Of a stretch of 64,000 nt of DNA, positions 9,207-19,203 are shown in pieces (positions within the stretch are counted from its first letter, which is position 1; each line of letters starts with the position of its first letter). The notes under the pieces were generated by a model. The model did not search any database. It saw only the letters and a list, made by a program, of their open reading frames with translations, and had not been told where the DNA came from. The stretch covers positions 744,001 through 808,000 of the forward strand of contig NZ_LKKK01000001.1 in NCBI RefSeq assembly GCF_001446935.1. Direction: 5' to 3'. A program made the position numbers and the translations under genes. This DNA is from Pseudomonas sp. TTU2014-080ASC. GTDB taxonomy: Bacteria > Pseudomonadota > Gammaproteobacteria > Pseudomonadales > Pseudomonadaceae.

Positions 9207-10436
9207 ATGACAAGCCAATCTGCCCAATCGCCCCAAACACCGACTAACCAGCAGGGCGTATCCGCCAATCAGTTTCTGCTGCCGGTGGTGGGTGCTGCTG
9301 CCTTTGCTCACCTGATCAACGATCTATGCCAGGCCGTTTTGCCTGCGGTCTACCCGATGCTCAAAAGCGAGTTTTCGCTGAGTTTTTCGCAGATCGGCAT
9401 ACTGGGCATGCTCTATCAGCTGATCGCCTCATTTCTGCAACCGTGGATCGGCCTGTACACAGACAAACGCCCAATGCCCTACTTGCTGCCAGCAGGCATG
9501 GTGATGACCCTGCTGGGCATGTGCATTCTGGCAATGGCCCCCAGCTACACCTGGCTGTTACTGGGTTCTGCCGTCATGGGGATTGGCTCTGCAACCTTCC
9601 ACCCTGAAGCCTCGCGGGTGGCACGTATGGGTTCAGGCGGACGCTTTGGCACAGCGCAATCGACCTTTCAGGTGGGCGGAAACTCAGGCACGGCGCTCGG
9701 ACCGTTGCTCGCTGCAGCGATTGTGATTCCCTTTGGTCAATATGCGATTGCCTGGTTTGTCGTGGCCGCTGCACTGGGGATATTCGTACTGTGGCGACTT
9801 ACCCTCTGGACCGTCAGCCATGGCCAGGCCCGGCTTAAAAAACTGTCCGGCGGCAATACCGAAGGGCTCAGCCGCAATCAGGTGATTCAGGCCATCGCCG
9901 TTATCGCGGTACTGATGTTCGCCAAGTTCATCTACATTGGCGCGTTCACCAACTACTTCACCTTCTACCTGATGGAACGCTTCAGCATGAGCGTTCAGCA
10001 GAGCCAGATTTATCTGTTCATCTTCCTTGCGGCGATTGCGCTGGGCACCTTTGCCGGCGGCCCGATTGGTGATCGGATCGGACGCAAAGCAGTGATCTGG
10101 ATTTCCTTCCTCGGTGTTGCACCGTTTGCCCTCGCCCTGCCCTACGCCGGGCCAACGCTGACCGCGGTGCTGGCGATCATGATTGGCCTGGTCATGTCGT
10201 CGGCCTTTTCTGCCATGGTGGTATACGCGCAGGAGGCTGTGCCGGGCCGGGTCGGGATGGTTTCCGGGCTGATGTTCGGGCTGATGTTCGGCATTGGCGG
10301 AGTCGGTGCAGCCGGGCTGGGTGAGCTGGCCGACATCAAGGGCATCGTCTGGGTCTATCAGCTGGTCTCGTTCCTGCCACTGCTGGGACTGGCCACCGCC
10401 TTACTGCCGCGCACGCAGCCCCTCAAGCCGCGCTAA
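9207..10436 (+). CDS. MFS transporter, fosmidomycin-resistance (Fsr) type
   Basis: A 409-residue inner-membrane protein with 12 predicted transmembrane segments in two halves. The N-terminal half carries AFAHLINDLCQAVLPAVYPML and FHPEASRVARM, both typical of the Fsr branch of the major facilitator superfamily. It probably exports a toxic small molecule by proton antiport; fosmidomycin is the family's name-giving substrate and the real one here is unknown. It is transcribed alone; only 19 bp separate its stop from the convergent czcS. Confidence 0.85.
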   Translation: MTSQSAQSPQTPTNQQGVSANQFLLPVVGAAAFAHLINDLCQAVLPAVYPMLKSEFSLSFSQIGILGMLYQLIASFLQPWIGLYTDKRPMPYLLPAGMVMTLLGMCILAMAPSYTWLLLGSAVMGIGSATFHPEASRVARMGSGGRFGTAQSTFQVGGNSGTALGPLLAAAIVIPFGQYAIAWFVVAAALGIFVLWRLTLWTVSHGQARLKKLSGGNTEGLSRNQVIQAIAVIAVLMFAKFIYIGAFTNYFTFYLMERFSMSVQQSQIYLFIFLAAIALGTFAGGPIGDRIGRKAVIWISFLGVAPFALALPYAGPTLTAVLAIMIGLVMSSAFSAMVVYAQEAVPGRVGMVSGLMFGLMFGIGGVGAAGLGELADIKGIVWVYQLVSFLPLLGLATALLPRTQPLKPR

Positions 10437-10455
10437 CAGTCCGCGCAGCGGTGCA

Positions 10456-11880
10456 TCACCGCTGCTGGCTGCGCACTTGGTTTTCCAATTGCTTCTGATG
10501 GTGCGCCGGGAACAGCAGGCGGAACGTGGTGATACCTGCCAGTTCACTGCTGACTTCCACCGCGCCCTGATGAACATTCATGATCGAATGCACGATGGCC
10601 AGGCCCAGCCCAGTGCCGCCTTCCGCCCGACTGCGGCTGGCGTCCACCCGGTAGAAGCGTTCAAACAGGTGCGGCAGATGCTGTGCTGGAATCCCAACGC
10701 CGGGATTGCTCACGGACAGCACCACCTTGCCGGCCTGTTCTTGAATATTGACCCAGATAACACTCTCCACATGGCTGTGACGGATGGCATTGGACAGCAA
10801 GTTGGAAATGGCCCGCTGCACCATTAACCGCTCGCCGATGATGATGCCGTCACCACTGAGTTTGATATCAACCTGCTTATCTTCTGCGCTAATCGAAAAC
10901 AGATCAGCCACCTGACGCGCTTCATCCCCCAGACTGATACGGCTGAATGAAGTCAGTGAGATGGGTTGCCCGGCCTGGGCAAGAAACAGCATGTCCGAGA
11001 CAATCCGGCTGATGCGCTCCAGCTCTTCGGTGCAGCTTTCCAACACCGCTTTGTATTCCTCAGGCGGCCGCTCCCGGGACAAGGTCACTTGTGCCTTACC
11101 CATCAGGTTACTGATCGGTGAGCGTAGCTCGTGGGCCAGATCATCAGAAAACTGCGACAGCTCCTGCACGCCACTGTCCAACCGGCCCAGCATGTAGTTG
11201 ATGCTGAATGCCAGCTCACTCAACTCAAGCGGCAGGCCATCCGTTTCAAGGCGATGGGCAAGGTCCTGCGTGGTCACCCGCGCCGCCACTTTTCTGAAGT
11301 TGCGCAGCGGTGCCAGCCCACCCTGCACAATCCACCAGCCGCCCAGGCCGATAAACAGCACCAGAAACGGCAAGGCAATCAGGCTGGAACGCAGAAACGC
11401 CGTCAGCAGTACTTCATCCATCGTGCGGTCAATCGACAGTTGCAGCGTCACCTCGCTGCCATCCTGCAAGCGCACGTCCTGGCCCAGGGTCATGAAGTTG
11501 CGCCGGGTGCCATCCAACCATTCAAGCAACTGCGGCTGCCCGCCAATGTAGCTGGGCTTGGGCACTTTGGAGGCGTTAGTCATGCTCAATAGCGAGCGCC
11601 CCACATCGCCACTTTCGTAGATATCCAGCTGCAGATTGTCGTGCCCGGCGACGATATCAATCAGGTGATGGGGCTGGCTGATGATGTCCGCACGGGTCAG
11701 CCGGTCTTCTTCAAGGCGATGCTGAACCTGCTCCAGCTTGCCGGTCAGAGTGTTTTTCGCATGCAGGCTCAGCTCACGGGACAGGGAGAAATAGGCGAGC
11801 CCGGCCAGCAGCACCACAATCGCCGCACCCATCAGGGCGACGGATAACCCCAGCCGGGCAGAAAGACTGGCAGGCTTCAT
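10456..11880 (-). CDS. czcS: Heavy-metal sensor histidine kinase
   Basis: A 474-residue membrane kinase. Transmembrane segments lie at about residues 12-33 and 165-187, with a periplasmic sensor loop between. A HAMP domain follows, then the phosphoacceptor His250 in [16 protein letters not shown], and an ATP-binding domain with N, G1 (NPGVGI) and G2 ([10 protein letters not shown]) boxes. It overlaps the response regulator by 4 bp, which means translational coupling. It belongs to the CusS/IrlS/CopS/CzcS group; the adjacent czcCBA operon suggests zinc, cadmium and cobalt sensing. Confidence 0.92.
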   Translation of the reverse strand: MKPASLSARLGLSVALMGAAIVVLLAGLAYFSLSRELSLHAKNTLTGKLEQVQHRLEEDRLTRADIISQPHHLIDIVAGHDNLQLDIYESGDVGRSLLSMTNASKVPKPSYIGGQPQLLEWLDGTRRNFMTLGQDVRLQDGSEVTLQLSIDRTMDEVLLTAFLRSSLIALPFLVLFIGLGGWWIVQGGLAPLRNFRKVAARVTTQDLAHRLETDGLPLELSELAFSINYMLGRLDSGVQELSQFSDDLAHELRSPISNLMGKAQVTLSRERPPEEYKAVLESCTEELERISRIVSDMLFLAQAGQPISLTSFSRISLGDEARQVADLFSISAEDKQVDIKLSGDGIIIGERLMVQRAISNLLSNAIRHSHVESVIWVNIQEQAGKVVLSVSNPGVGIPAQHLPHLFERFYRVDASRSRAEGGTGLGLAIVHSIMNVHQGAVEVSSELAGITTFRLLFPAHHQKQLENQVRSQQR

Positions 11881-12551
11881 TCCCGCGCCTCGAGCACATA
11901 GCCCACACCACGCAGGGTGTGGATCAGTTTCGGCTGGAAAGCATCATCAATTTTGGCCCGTAAGCGGCGAATGGAAACGTCCACAACATTAGTGTCGCAG
12001 TCGAAATTCATATCCCATACCAGTGACGTGATTTGAGTACGCGTCAGCACTTCCCCACTGCGGCGCATCAGAAGGTGCAACAAGGCAAACTCTTTGGTGG
12101 TCAGGTCAATCCGCTGATCGCCGCGAAATGCACGGTGACGGCCGGGGTCCAGCTCCAGATCGGCCACGCGCAAAACACTCGGCGCAGACGCCTGATCGCT
12201 GCGCCGTAACAATGTGCGCACACGGGCCAGCAGCTCGGGAAACTCAAACGGCTTAACCAGATAGTCATCCGCGCCCAAGTCCAGACCTTTGATTTTGTCT
12301 GCCAGACGCCCCCGCGCGGTAAGCATCATCACCCGCGTATTGCTGTCACGCCGCAGGCTCTCCAAGACGCCCCAGCCATCCAGCCCCGGCAGGTTTACGT
12401 CGAGGATGACCAAGTCATATTCCTGCTGCCGGACCAAGTGCAGGCCATCCAACCCGGAGTGAACCTTATCCACTATATATCCGCTCTCAGTTAAACCCTG
12501 ATGCAGGTATTCAGCGGTTTTAATTTCATCCTCAACAATCAAAATTCGCAT
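11877..12551 (-). CDS. czcR: Heavy-metal response regulator, OmpR family
   Basis: A 224-residue regulator with an N-terminal receiver (phosphoacceptor Asp51 in [12 protein letters not shown] switch Lys later) and a C-terminal winged helix ending in [11 protein letters not shown]. It heads the czcRS operon and is divergent from czcCBA, the arrangement known in Pseudomonas aeruginosa. It probably activates both directions from the 470-bp gap, where a perfect TTACA/TGTAA dyad lies at 12861-12884. Confidence 0.92.
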   Translation of the reverse strand: MRILIVEDEIKTAEYLHQGLTESGYIVDKVHSGLDGLHLVRQQEYDLVILDVNLPGLDGWGVLESLRRDSNTRVMMLTARGRLADKIKGLDLGADDYLVKPFEFPELLARVRTLLRRSDQASAPSVLRVADLELDPGRHRAFRGDQRIDLTTKEFALLHLLMRRSGEVLTRTQITSLVWDMNFDCDTNVVDVSIRRLRAKIDDAFQPKLIHTLRGVGYVLEARE

Positions 12552-13021
12552 AACACTATCTTCCGTGAAAGAACCTTACATACAACCATATGGCGTGTAT
12601 TAAATTTAATTAACCAGCTGCCAAACTTATTCACGCTGTAGCACAGCCGATATATTTACCAATCCTAAAACCTGTACCCACTACAGGGTCAATACCTGCA
12701 CCAACAAACCATGGCTCTGGGCCACCAAAGCCTTACACTGCAAGGCCATCAGTAGCATTTTGATTAACACTGGTGACTAGACATTACTTCCAGAACCGTA
12801 TTAACAGGCTGACTTATCCTGTGCCGGCGCAATATTAATTGAAAGATTAAAATGCGTAACAAAGATTACATATTTGTAATCTTTCACTCACTTTGGAGAT
12901 AGGTGCCGATTTTTATAATCCGCCACGAAACCACTCCCGCCAAACACTCAATCTAAACCTGCAGATAACCAAGCAGCTGATATTGAAGCGGGCGTGACTA
13001 TTTGTTGCGGAGGATTGACCC
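12552..13021. other. czcR-czcC intergenic regulatory region
   Basis: A 470-bp gap between divergent czcR and czcC, visibly richer in A and T than the genes. It contains the dyad at 12861-12884, a partial direct copy of its left arm (GAAAGATTA at 12841-12849) and a GGAGGA ribosome site at 13009-13014. No coding frame is supported. Confidence 0.6.
12861..12884. promoter_or_regulatory. Perfect dyad, likely CzcR binding site
   Basis: A 10-bp perfect inverted repeat, AAAGATTACA and TGTAATCTTT, is separated by 4 bp (TATT). The TTACA-TGTAA core resembles sites of copper and zinc OmpR-type regulators in Pseudomonas. It lies about 140 bp upstream of czcC and 310 bp from czcR. Confidence 0.6.
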
Positions 13022-14284
13022 TTGTTCGCTGAAAAAGGTGCTGTTGCAAACCGATACCGGAAACTTTTATCCCGCTCACTGCTGAGCCTGTGGATCCTCG
13101 CACCAGCGATGAGCGCCTCCGCCCAAGGGCTGTCACTGGATGAAGCCCTGCGCCAGGCTGAGGCCAATAGCCCTACGCTGTCTGCCGCGAATCGCCAGAT
13201 CGGGATTGCCCAGGGCGGTCGCCAACAAGCCGGGCTGATTCCTAACCCCGAGCTGTCCTGGAGCATGGAAGACACCCGCAGCCAGTCCAGCATTACTTCC
13301 GTGCAAATTGCCCAGCCCATCGAACTTGGCGGCAAGCGTGGCGCACGTATTGATCTGGCCGAGAAAGGCCAGTCTGCCGCGAACGTAGAGCTGGAACGCA
13401 GCAAGAACGAACTGCGCGCCAATGTCATTCAGGCGTTTTATGACAGCCTGCTGGCGGACATGCGGGTGCAGCTGACGCAACAATCCCTGCAACTGGCCAA
13501 GCGCGGTGCCGACGGTGCCAGAGCCCGTGTGGAAGCGGGCAAGGTGTCACCGGTTGAACTGACCCGCGCGCAGGTGCAGCTGTCTGAAGTGGACGTTGAG
13601 CTGCGCCGCGCCCAGCGTGACAAAGCCAACGCCCTTGCCCGCCTGCAGGCCACCCTCGGTCAGGAAGGCACCCCGCTCAGCCTGGAAGGAGACCCCACGC
13701 GCCTGCCCAAACCGCCAGCGGTGAATGGCCTCTGGTCGCGCCTGGACGACACCGCAGTGATGCGCATTGCACGCCTGTCAGTCGATGAGCAGGAGGCCTC
13801 ACTGGCACTGGAAAAGACCCAGCGCATTCCAGATCTCACCGTCAGCGTCGGCAGCCAGTACGACAAAGGCCTGCGCCAACGCGTCAACCTGGTTGGCCTG
13901 TCGATGCCGATTCCGCTGTTCAACCGCAACCAGGGCAACATCCTGTCCGCCTCCTACCGTGCCGATCAGGCCCGCGACCTGCGCAATGCCACCGAACTGA
14001 ACCTGCGCTCTGACGTGCAGCAAGCCATGGACCAGTGGCTGGTGGCCATGGATGAGATCGAGATGTTCAACAGCACCATCCTGCCCTCTGCCAAGAGCGC
14101 GGTGGATAGCGCCACCCGAGGCTTCGAAATGGGCAAGTTCGCCTTTCTCGATGTTCTCGACGCCCAGCGCACGCTGATCACTGCCCGCAGCAACTACGTC
14201 AACGCCCTGGCCTCAGCCACCGCCTCCTGGGTGCTGGTGGAGCGCGTCTACGGTGACATCACTGCGCTCGCAGCCAGCCGCTGA
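13022..14284 (+). CDS. czcC: CzcC outer-membrane efflux protein (TolC family)
   Basis: A 420-residue outer-membrane factor of the metal efflux pump, with a signal peptide ending near ASAQG (about residue 36) and two OEP repeats rich in coiled-coil heptads. The start is a TTG codon at 13022, placed 7 nt after GGAGGA; the first in-frame ATG lies inside the signal peptide and would remove its basic part. It is the first gene of czcCBA, 68 bp before czcB. With CzcB and CzcA it forms the channel across the envelope. Confidence 0.88.
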   Translation: MFAEKGAVANRYRKLLSRSLLSLWILAPAMSASAQGLSLDEALRQAEANSPTLSAANRQIGIAQGGRQQAGLIPNPELSWSMEDTRSQSSITSVQIAQPIELGGKRGARIDLAEKGQSAANVELERSKNELRANVIQAFYDSLLADMRVQLTQQSLQLAKRGADGARARVEAGKVSPVELTRAQVQLSEVDVELRRAQRDKANALARLQATLGQEGTPLSLEGDPTRLPKPPAVNGLWSRLDDTAVMRIARLSVDEQEASLALEKTQRIPDLTVSVGSQYDKGLRQRVNLVGLSMPIPLFNRNQGNILSASYRADQARDLRNATELNLRSDVQQAMDQWLVAMDEIEMFNSTILPSAKSAVDSATRGFEMGKFAFLDVLDAQRTLITARSNYVNALASATASWVLVERVYGDITALAASR

Positions 14285-14352
14285 ACCCACGAATTCCACC
14301 CTTACAGACAGGCCGCCCAAGCGGGCCTGCATCCCTTTTGCCGGAGTAATTT

Positions 14353-15885
14353 ATGAACAAGAGACTATCCCTGGCGCTCGCTATTGCTACCGGGCTTGGC
14401 CTGACAGGCAGCGCCTATTCAGTCTGGGCCGACGATGCGCCAGCCGAGCAAGCCCAACACGCAGAAGCAAGTGCGCATAAAGACGCCGAACACCACGGCT
14501 CAAGCCCGGCCAACGCCCATGAAGATGCCGCTCAACACATTGATCAGGAACACCACAAAAACGGCCCCAATGGCGGAATGAGCTTCAACATCGGCGGCCT
14601 GGATGCAGAGCTGGTGATTCCTGACGGCACACCGATGAAGCTGTTCCTCAGCCAAGCCAACAAGCCCGTCAGCCCCGCCGGACTGCAGGTGTCACTTGAA
14701 CTCAGACAACCCGGCTACAAAGCAGCCAGGCAAGTGACGTTCAGCGCCAGCGGCAACAGTTTTGTCAGCGACTCAGGCATTGGCGAGCCGCACTACTTTG
14801 ACGCCACCCTCAAACTCCAGCGCGACGGCACAACTTTCAGTTTCCCCTTCTCCCGGGATGAAGGCCTGATCAAACTCAGCGACAGCCAGATCAAAGCCGC
14901 AGGCATTCAGCTGACCAGCGCCGCTCCTGCGCAAATGACCGAAACCCTGAGCCTGCCCGGCGAAATCCGCTTCAACGAAGACCGCACCGCCCACGTTGTC
15001 CCGAGAACCACCGGCATTGTGGAAAAGGTCGAAGTCGAACTCGGCCAGAGCGTCAAAAAGGGCCAACTGCTGGCTGTGATTGCCAGCCAGCAAATCTCCG
15101 ATCAGCGCAGCGAGCTGGCTGCCTCCCAACGCCGCCTGGAGCTGGCCCGCACCACGTTCAACCGCGAACGCCAGCTGTGGCAGGAAAAGATTTCCGCCGA
15201 GCAGGATTACCTGCAAGCACGCCAGCAGCTACAGGAAGCCGAAATTGCCGTGGCCAACGCCCGCCAGAAAATGGCGGCCTTCGGTGACAACGTCGCCCTC
15301 ACCGGCGGCAACAGCTACGAGCTGCGCGCACCGTTCGACGGCGTTGTAGTGGAGAAGCACCTGGTCCTCGGCGAATCAGTCACTGAAGCCAGCAACGCCT
15401 TCACCGTCTCCGACCTCAGCAACGTCTGGGCGACCTTCAATATCTCCCCCAGCGATCTGGGCAAAGTCCGCGTCGGCAAGCCGGTCAAAGTCAGCTCGCC
15501 GGAGCTAAATGCCGAAGTCCAGGGCACCGTCTCTTACATCGGCAGCCTACTCGGGGAACAAACCCGTACCGCCATCGCCCGCGCCACTCTGCAAAACCCC
15601 GAAGGCGCGTGGCGTCCCGGCCTGTTTGTCTCGGTCGTAGTCGCCACCGACTCACGCCAGAGCAACGTCACCGTACCAACTGAGTCGATTCAGACGCTTG
15701 AAGAAAAGCCCTCGGTGTTCATCCGCGTCGCTGACGGCTTTGTCCCGCGCACCGTAACCACGGGTGCGGGCAACGGCGGCAAAGTCGAGATCAGCCAGGG
15801 ATTGGACGAAGGCACACAAGTCGCCGCAGAGGGCAGCTTCATCCTCAAGTCGGAACTGGGCAAAAGCGCAGCAGATCACCACTGA
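14353..15885 (+). CDS. czcB: CzcB periplasmic adaptor with His-rich N-terminus
   Basis: A 510-residue membrane-fusion protein joining CzcA to CzcC. After a signal peptide (to about residue 25) comes a histidine- and acid-rich stretch (about residues 33-75, with AQHAEASAHKDAEHH and QEHHKNG). A further beta domain, a biotinyl-lipoyl domain, a helical hairpin and a beta-barrel follow. The His-rich part is likely to bind metal in the periplasm. It is 12 bp before czcA. Length and order match CzcB adaptors rather than the shorter CusB type. Confidence 0.92.
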   Translation: MNKRLSLALAIATGLGLTGSAYSVWADDAPAEQAQHAEASAHKDAEHHGSSPANAHEDAAQHIDQEHHKNGPNGGMSFNIGGLDAELVIPDGTPMKLFLSQANKPVSPAGLQVSLELRQPGYKAARQVTFSASGNSFVSDSGIGEPHYFDATLKLQRDGTTFSFPFSRDEGLIKLSDSQIKAAGIQLTSAAPAQMTETLSLPGEIRFNEDRTAHVVPRTTGIVEKVEVELGQSVKKGQLLAVIASQQISDQRSELAASQRRLELARTTFNRERQLWQEKISAEQDYLQARQQLQEAEIAVANARQKMAAFGDNVALTGGNSYELRAPFDGVVVEKHLVLGESVTEASNAFTVSDLSNVWATFNISPSDLGKVRVGKPVKVSSPELNAEVQGTVSYIGSLLGEQTRTAIARATLQNPEGAWRPGLFVSVVVATDSRQSNVTVPTESIQTLEEKPSVFIRVADGFVPRTVTTGAGNGGKVEISQGLDEGTQVAAEGSFILKSELGKSAADHH

Positions 15886-15897
15886 GGATAACCAGGC

Positions 15898-18800
15898 ATG
15901 TTTGAACGCATCATTCAGTTTGCCATCGAGCAACGCATCGTCGTGCTCCTCGCCGTCCTGGCGATGGCCGCCGTGGGCATCGCCAGTTATCAGAAGCTGC
16001 CGATCGACGCGGTCCCCGACATCACCAACGTCCAGGTGCAGATCAACACCGCCGCAGCCGGTTTCTCCCCGCTTGAAACCGAGCAGCGCATCACCTACCC
16101 GATTGAAACGGCCATGGCCGGCTTGCCCAATCTGAAGCAAACCCGCTCACTGTCCCGCTCGGGCCTGTCGCAGGTCACAGTGATTTTTGAAGACGGCACC
16201 GACGTCTACTTCGCCCGCCAACTGGTCAACGAGCGCCTGCAAGGGGCCCGCGAACAGTTGCCGGAAGGAGCCGAGACGATGATGGGGCCGATCTCCACCG
16301 GCCTGGGCGAGATCTTCCTGTGGACGGTTGAAGCTGAAGACGGCGCACTCAAGGAAGACGGCACGCCCTACACGCCAACCGACCTGCGGGTGATTCAGGA
16401 CTGGATCATCAAACCGCAGTTGCGCAACGTGCCGGGCGTGGCTGAGATCAACACCATCGGCGGCTTTGCCAAGGAATACCAGATCGCCCCGGACCCAAAA
16501 CGCCTGTCCGCTTACAAACTCACCCTCGGCGACCTGATCACCGCGCTGGAGCGCAACAACACCAACGTCGGTGCCGGTTACATCGAACACAGCGGCGAAC
16601 AGCTGCTGATTCGCGCACCGGGCCAGGTGGCCGACATCCCCGACATCGCCAATATCGTTATCAGCAATGTCGACGGCACCCCGATCCGCGTCAGCAACGT
16701 CGCCGATGTACAAATTGGCCGCGAAATCCGCTCCGGTGCCGCCACCGAAAACGGCCGTGAAGTGGTGCTCGGCACCGTGTTTATGCTCATCGGCGAAAAC
16801 AGCCGCAGCGTCTCCCAGGCCGTAGCCGCCAAACTGGAAGAGATCAACCGCACTCTGCCAGAAGGCGTTACCGCCGTTACCGTTTACGACCGCACCACAC
16901 TGGTGGATAAAGCCATCGCCACGGTGAAAAAGAACCTGATTGAAGGGGCTGTGCTGGTCATCGCCATCCTCTTTATGTTCCTCGGCAACATCCGCGCCGC
17001 CATCATCACCGCCATGGTGATTCCGCTGTCGATGCTGTTCACCTTCACCGGCATGTACAGCAACAAAGTCAGCGCCAACCTCATGAGCCTTGGCGCACTG
17101 GACTTCGGCATCATCGTCGACGGCGCGGTGGTGATTGTCGAAAACGCCATCCGCCGCCTGGCCCACGCACAGCAGCATCACGGCCGCATGCTCACCCGCA
17201 GCGAACGCCTGCATGAAGTCTTCGCCGCGTCCAAAGAAGCGCGCCGCGCGTTGATCTTCGGCCAGCTCATCATCATGGTGGTGTACCTGCCGATCTTCGC
17301 CCTCACCGGCGTTGAAGGGAAAATGTTCCACCCCATGGCCTTCACCGTGGTAATCGCCCTGCTCGGCGCGATGATCCTCTCCCTGACCTTCGTCCCCGCA
17401 GCCATCGCCCTGTTTATTACCGGCAAAGTGAAGGAAGAAGAAAACTTCGTTATGCGCACCGCGCGCACCACCTATGAGCCGGTTCTTAAATGGGTGATGG
17501 GCAACCGCAACAAAGTGTTCGCCGGAGCCGCGCTGCTCATCGTGCTGTCCGGTGTGCTCGCCAGCCGCATGGGCAGCGAATTTATCCCAAGCCTCAGCGA
17601 AGGTGACTTTGCCCTGCAAGCCATGCGTACGCCCGGCACCAGCCTGACTCAATCGGTGCAAATGCAGCAGAGCCTGGAAAAACAGCTGATCACGAAAGTG
17701 CCGGAAATCGAACGAGTGTTCGCCCGTACCGGTACCGCCGAGATCGCCTCCGACCTGATGCCGCCGAATATCTCCGATGCCTACGTGATGCTCAAGCCTA
17801 AGGACCAATGGCCAAACCCGAACAAAACCCGAGAAGAGCTAGTGGCCGAAATCCAGAAAGCCAGCGCCGAACTGCCCGGCAGCAACTACGAGATTTCCCA
17901 GCCGATTCAACTGCGCTTTAACGAACTGATCTCAGGCGTGCGCAGCGACGTCGCGGTCAAAGTGTTTGGTGACAACATGGACGTGCTGAACAAGACCGCT
18001 GGCGAGATTTCCGAAGTGCTGGAAAAAGTCGAAGGTGCCTCCGAGGTCAAAGTCGAACAAACCAGCGGCCTGCCCGTGCTGACCATCAACATCGACCGCG
18101 ACAAAGCCTCACGCTACGGCCTCAATGTCGGCGACGTACAAGACACCATCGCCTTTGCCGTGGGCGGCCGCCGCGCCGGAACCCTGTTTGACGGCGACCG
18201 CCGCTTCGACATGGTGGTCAGGCTCTCGGATCAAATGCGTACCGACATTCAGGGCCTGTCGCGCCTGCTGATCCCGGTGCCCGCCAACGCCAGCAGCACC
18301 ACCGGGCAAATCTCCTTTATCTCCCTCTCAGAGATCGCCAAGCTCGACCTGGTGCTCGGGCCGAACCAAATCAGCCGCGAGAACGGCAAGCGCCTGGTGG
18401 TCGTCAGCGCCAACGTGCGTGGCCGTGATATCGGCTCCTTCGTGCAGGAAGCCAGCGACCGCCTGATCAGCGACGTGAAACTGCCCGCCGGATACTGGAC
18501 CGTCTGGGGCGGCCAGTTCGAACAACTGCAATCCGCCGCCAAACGCCTGGAAATCGTTGTCCCGGCGGCCCTGCTGCTGGTGTTTATCCTGCTATTTATG
18601 ATGTTCAACAACGTCAAAGACGGTCTGGTGGTCTTCAGCGGCATCCCCTTCGCCCTCACCGGCGGCGTACTGGCGTTGTGGCTGCGGGACATTCCCCTGT
18701 CCATCTCCGCAGGCGTCGGCTTTATCGCCCTCTCCGGCGTCGCCGTACTTAACGGGCTGGTGATGATCTCCTTTATCCGTAACCTGCTACAGGAAGGCCG

Positions 18801-19065
18801 CAGCATCGACCAAGCCATCACCGAAGGCGCCCTCACCCGCCTGCGCCCGGTGCTGATGACCGCCCTCGTTGCCTCCTTAGGCTTCGTCCCCATGGCCCTC
18901 GCCACCGGCACCGGCGCAGAAGTTCAGCGCCCACTGGCAACCGTGGTGATTGGCGGGATTATCTCGTCGACCACGCTGACGTTGTTGGTGTTGCCGGTGT
19001 TGTATCGGTGGGTGCATCGGAGGGAGATGGAGGTGGTTGGGGATGAGGGGGTGAAGGTTGGTTGA
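15898..19065 (+). CDS. czcA: CzcA heavy-metal RND efflux pump
   Basis: A 1,055-residue inner-membrane proton/metal antiporter with 12 transmembrane segments and two large periplasmic loops. TM4 carries DFGIIVDGAVVIVEN at residues 402-416; Asp402, Asp408 and Glu415 are the proton-relay residues known in CzcA, at the same numbers. This motif marks divalent-cation pumps (Zn, Co, Cd) rather than CusA-type monovalent ones. It is complete and closes the czcCBA operon with a strong terminator. It removes metal from periplasm and cytoplasm through CzcC. Confidence 0.95.
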   Translation: MFERIIQFAIEQRIVVLLAVLAMAAVGIASYQKLPIDAVPDITNVQVQINTAAAGFSPLETEQRITYPIETAMAGLPNLKQTRSLSRSGLSQVTVIFEDGTDVYFARQLVNERLQGAREQLPEGAETMMGPISTGLGEIFLWTVEAEDGALKEDGTPYTPTDLRVIQDWIIKPQLRNVPGVAEINTIGGFAKEYQIAPDPKRLSAYKLTLGDLITALERNNTNVGAGYIEHSGEQLLIRAPGQVADIPDIANIVISNVDGTPIRVSNVADVQIGREIRSGAATENGREVVLGTVFMLIGENSRSVSQAVAAKLEEINRTLPEGVTAVTVYDRTTLVDKAIATVKKNLIEGAVLVIAILFMFLGNIRAAIITAMVIPLSMLFTFTGMYSNKVSANLMSLGALDFGIIVDGAVVIVENAIRRLAHAQQHHGRMLTRSERLHEVFAASKEARRALIFGQLIIMVVYLPIFALTGVEGKMFHPMAFTVVIALLGAMILSLTFVPAAIALFITGKVKEEENFVMRTARTTYEPVLKWVMGNRNKVFAGAALLIVLSGVLASRMGSEFIPSLSEGDFALQAMRTPGTSLTQSVQMQQSLEKQLITKVPEIERVFARTGTAEIASDLMPPNISDAYVMLKPKDQWPNPNKTREELVAEIQKASAELPGSNYEISQPIQLRFNELISGVRSDVAVKVFGDNMDVLNKTAGEISEVLEKVEGASEVKVEQTSGLPVLTINIDRDKASRYGLNVGDVQDTIAFAVGGRRAGTLFDGDRRFDMVVRLSDQMRTDIQGLSRLLIPVPANASSTTGQISFISLSEIAKLDLVLGPNQISRENGKRLVVVSANVRGRDIGSFVQEASDRLISDVKLPAGYWTVWGGQFEQLQSAAKRLEIVVPAALLLVFILLFMMFNNVKDGLVVFSGIPFALTGGVLALWLRDIPLSISAGVGFIALSGVAVLNGLVMISFIRNLLQEGRSIDQAITEGALTRLRPVLMTALVASLGFVPMALATGTGAEVQRPLATVVIGGIISSTTLTLLVLPVLYRWVHRREMEVVGDEGVKVG

Positions 19066-19076
19066 TTGGTAGTTGG

Positions 19077-19114
19077 AAAGTAAAAGCCCGCCTGTTAAGG
19101 CGGGCTTTTACTTT
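19077..19114 (+). terminator. Terminator after czcCBA
   Basis: A perfect 16-bp stem (19077-19092 with 19099-19114, loop TGTTAA) ending in a T-rich stretch. Confidence 0.88.
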
Positions 19115-19128
19115 TGAGGGTAGCTAGT

Positions 19129-19150
19129 GGCCGCTTTCGGCCAAAAACAG
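19129..19150. repeat. GGCCGCTTTCGGCC repeat, left of the accessory gene
   Basis: The sequence GGCCGCTTTCGGCCAAAAAC has a near-copy (GGCCGCTTTTGGCCGATAGC) at 23639-23658, in the same orientation, on the other side of the 1,375-residue gene. This kind of short element is, from memory, common between Pseudomonas genes, so it may mark an insertion point or simply be a frequent repeat. Confidence 0.5.
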
Positions 19151-19203
19151 TCATAGAGTTTTTAAGCAGGGCCGATTCAGTTGACAACTCAAGGCAGCAA
19201 GCC

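Noticed and set aside
16147..17808. 553-codon open frame on the minus strand
   Set aside because: It is the complement of czcA, has low-complexity His/Asp/Gly content typical of antisense of GC-rich genes, and no ribosome site.
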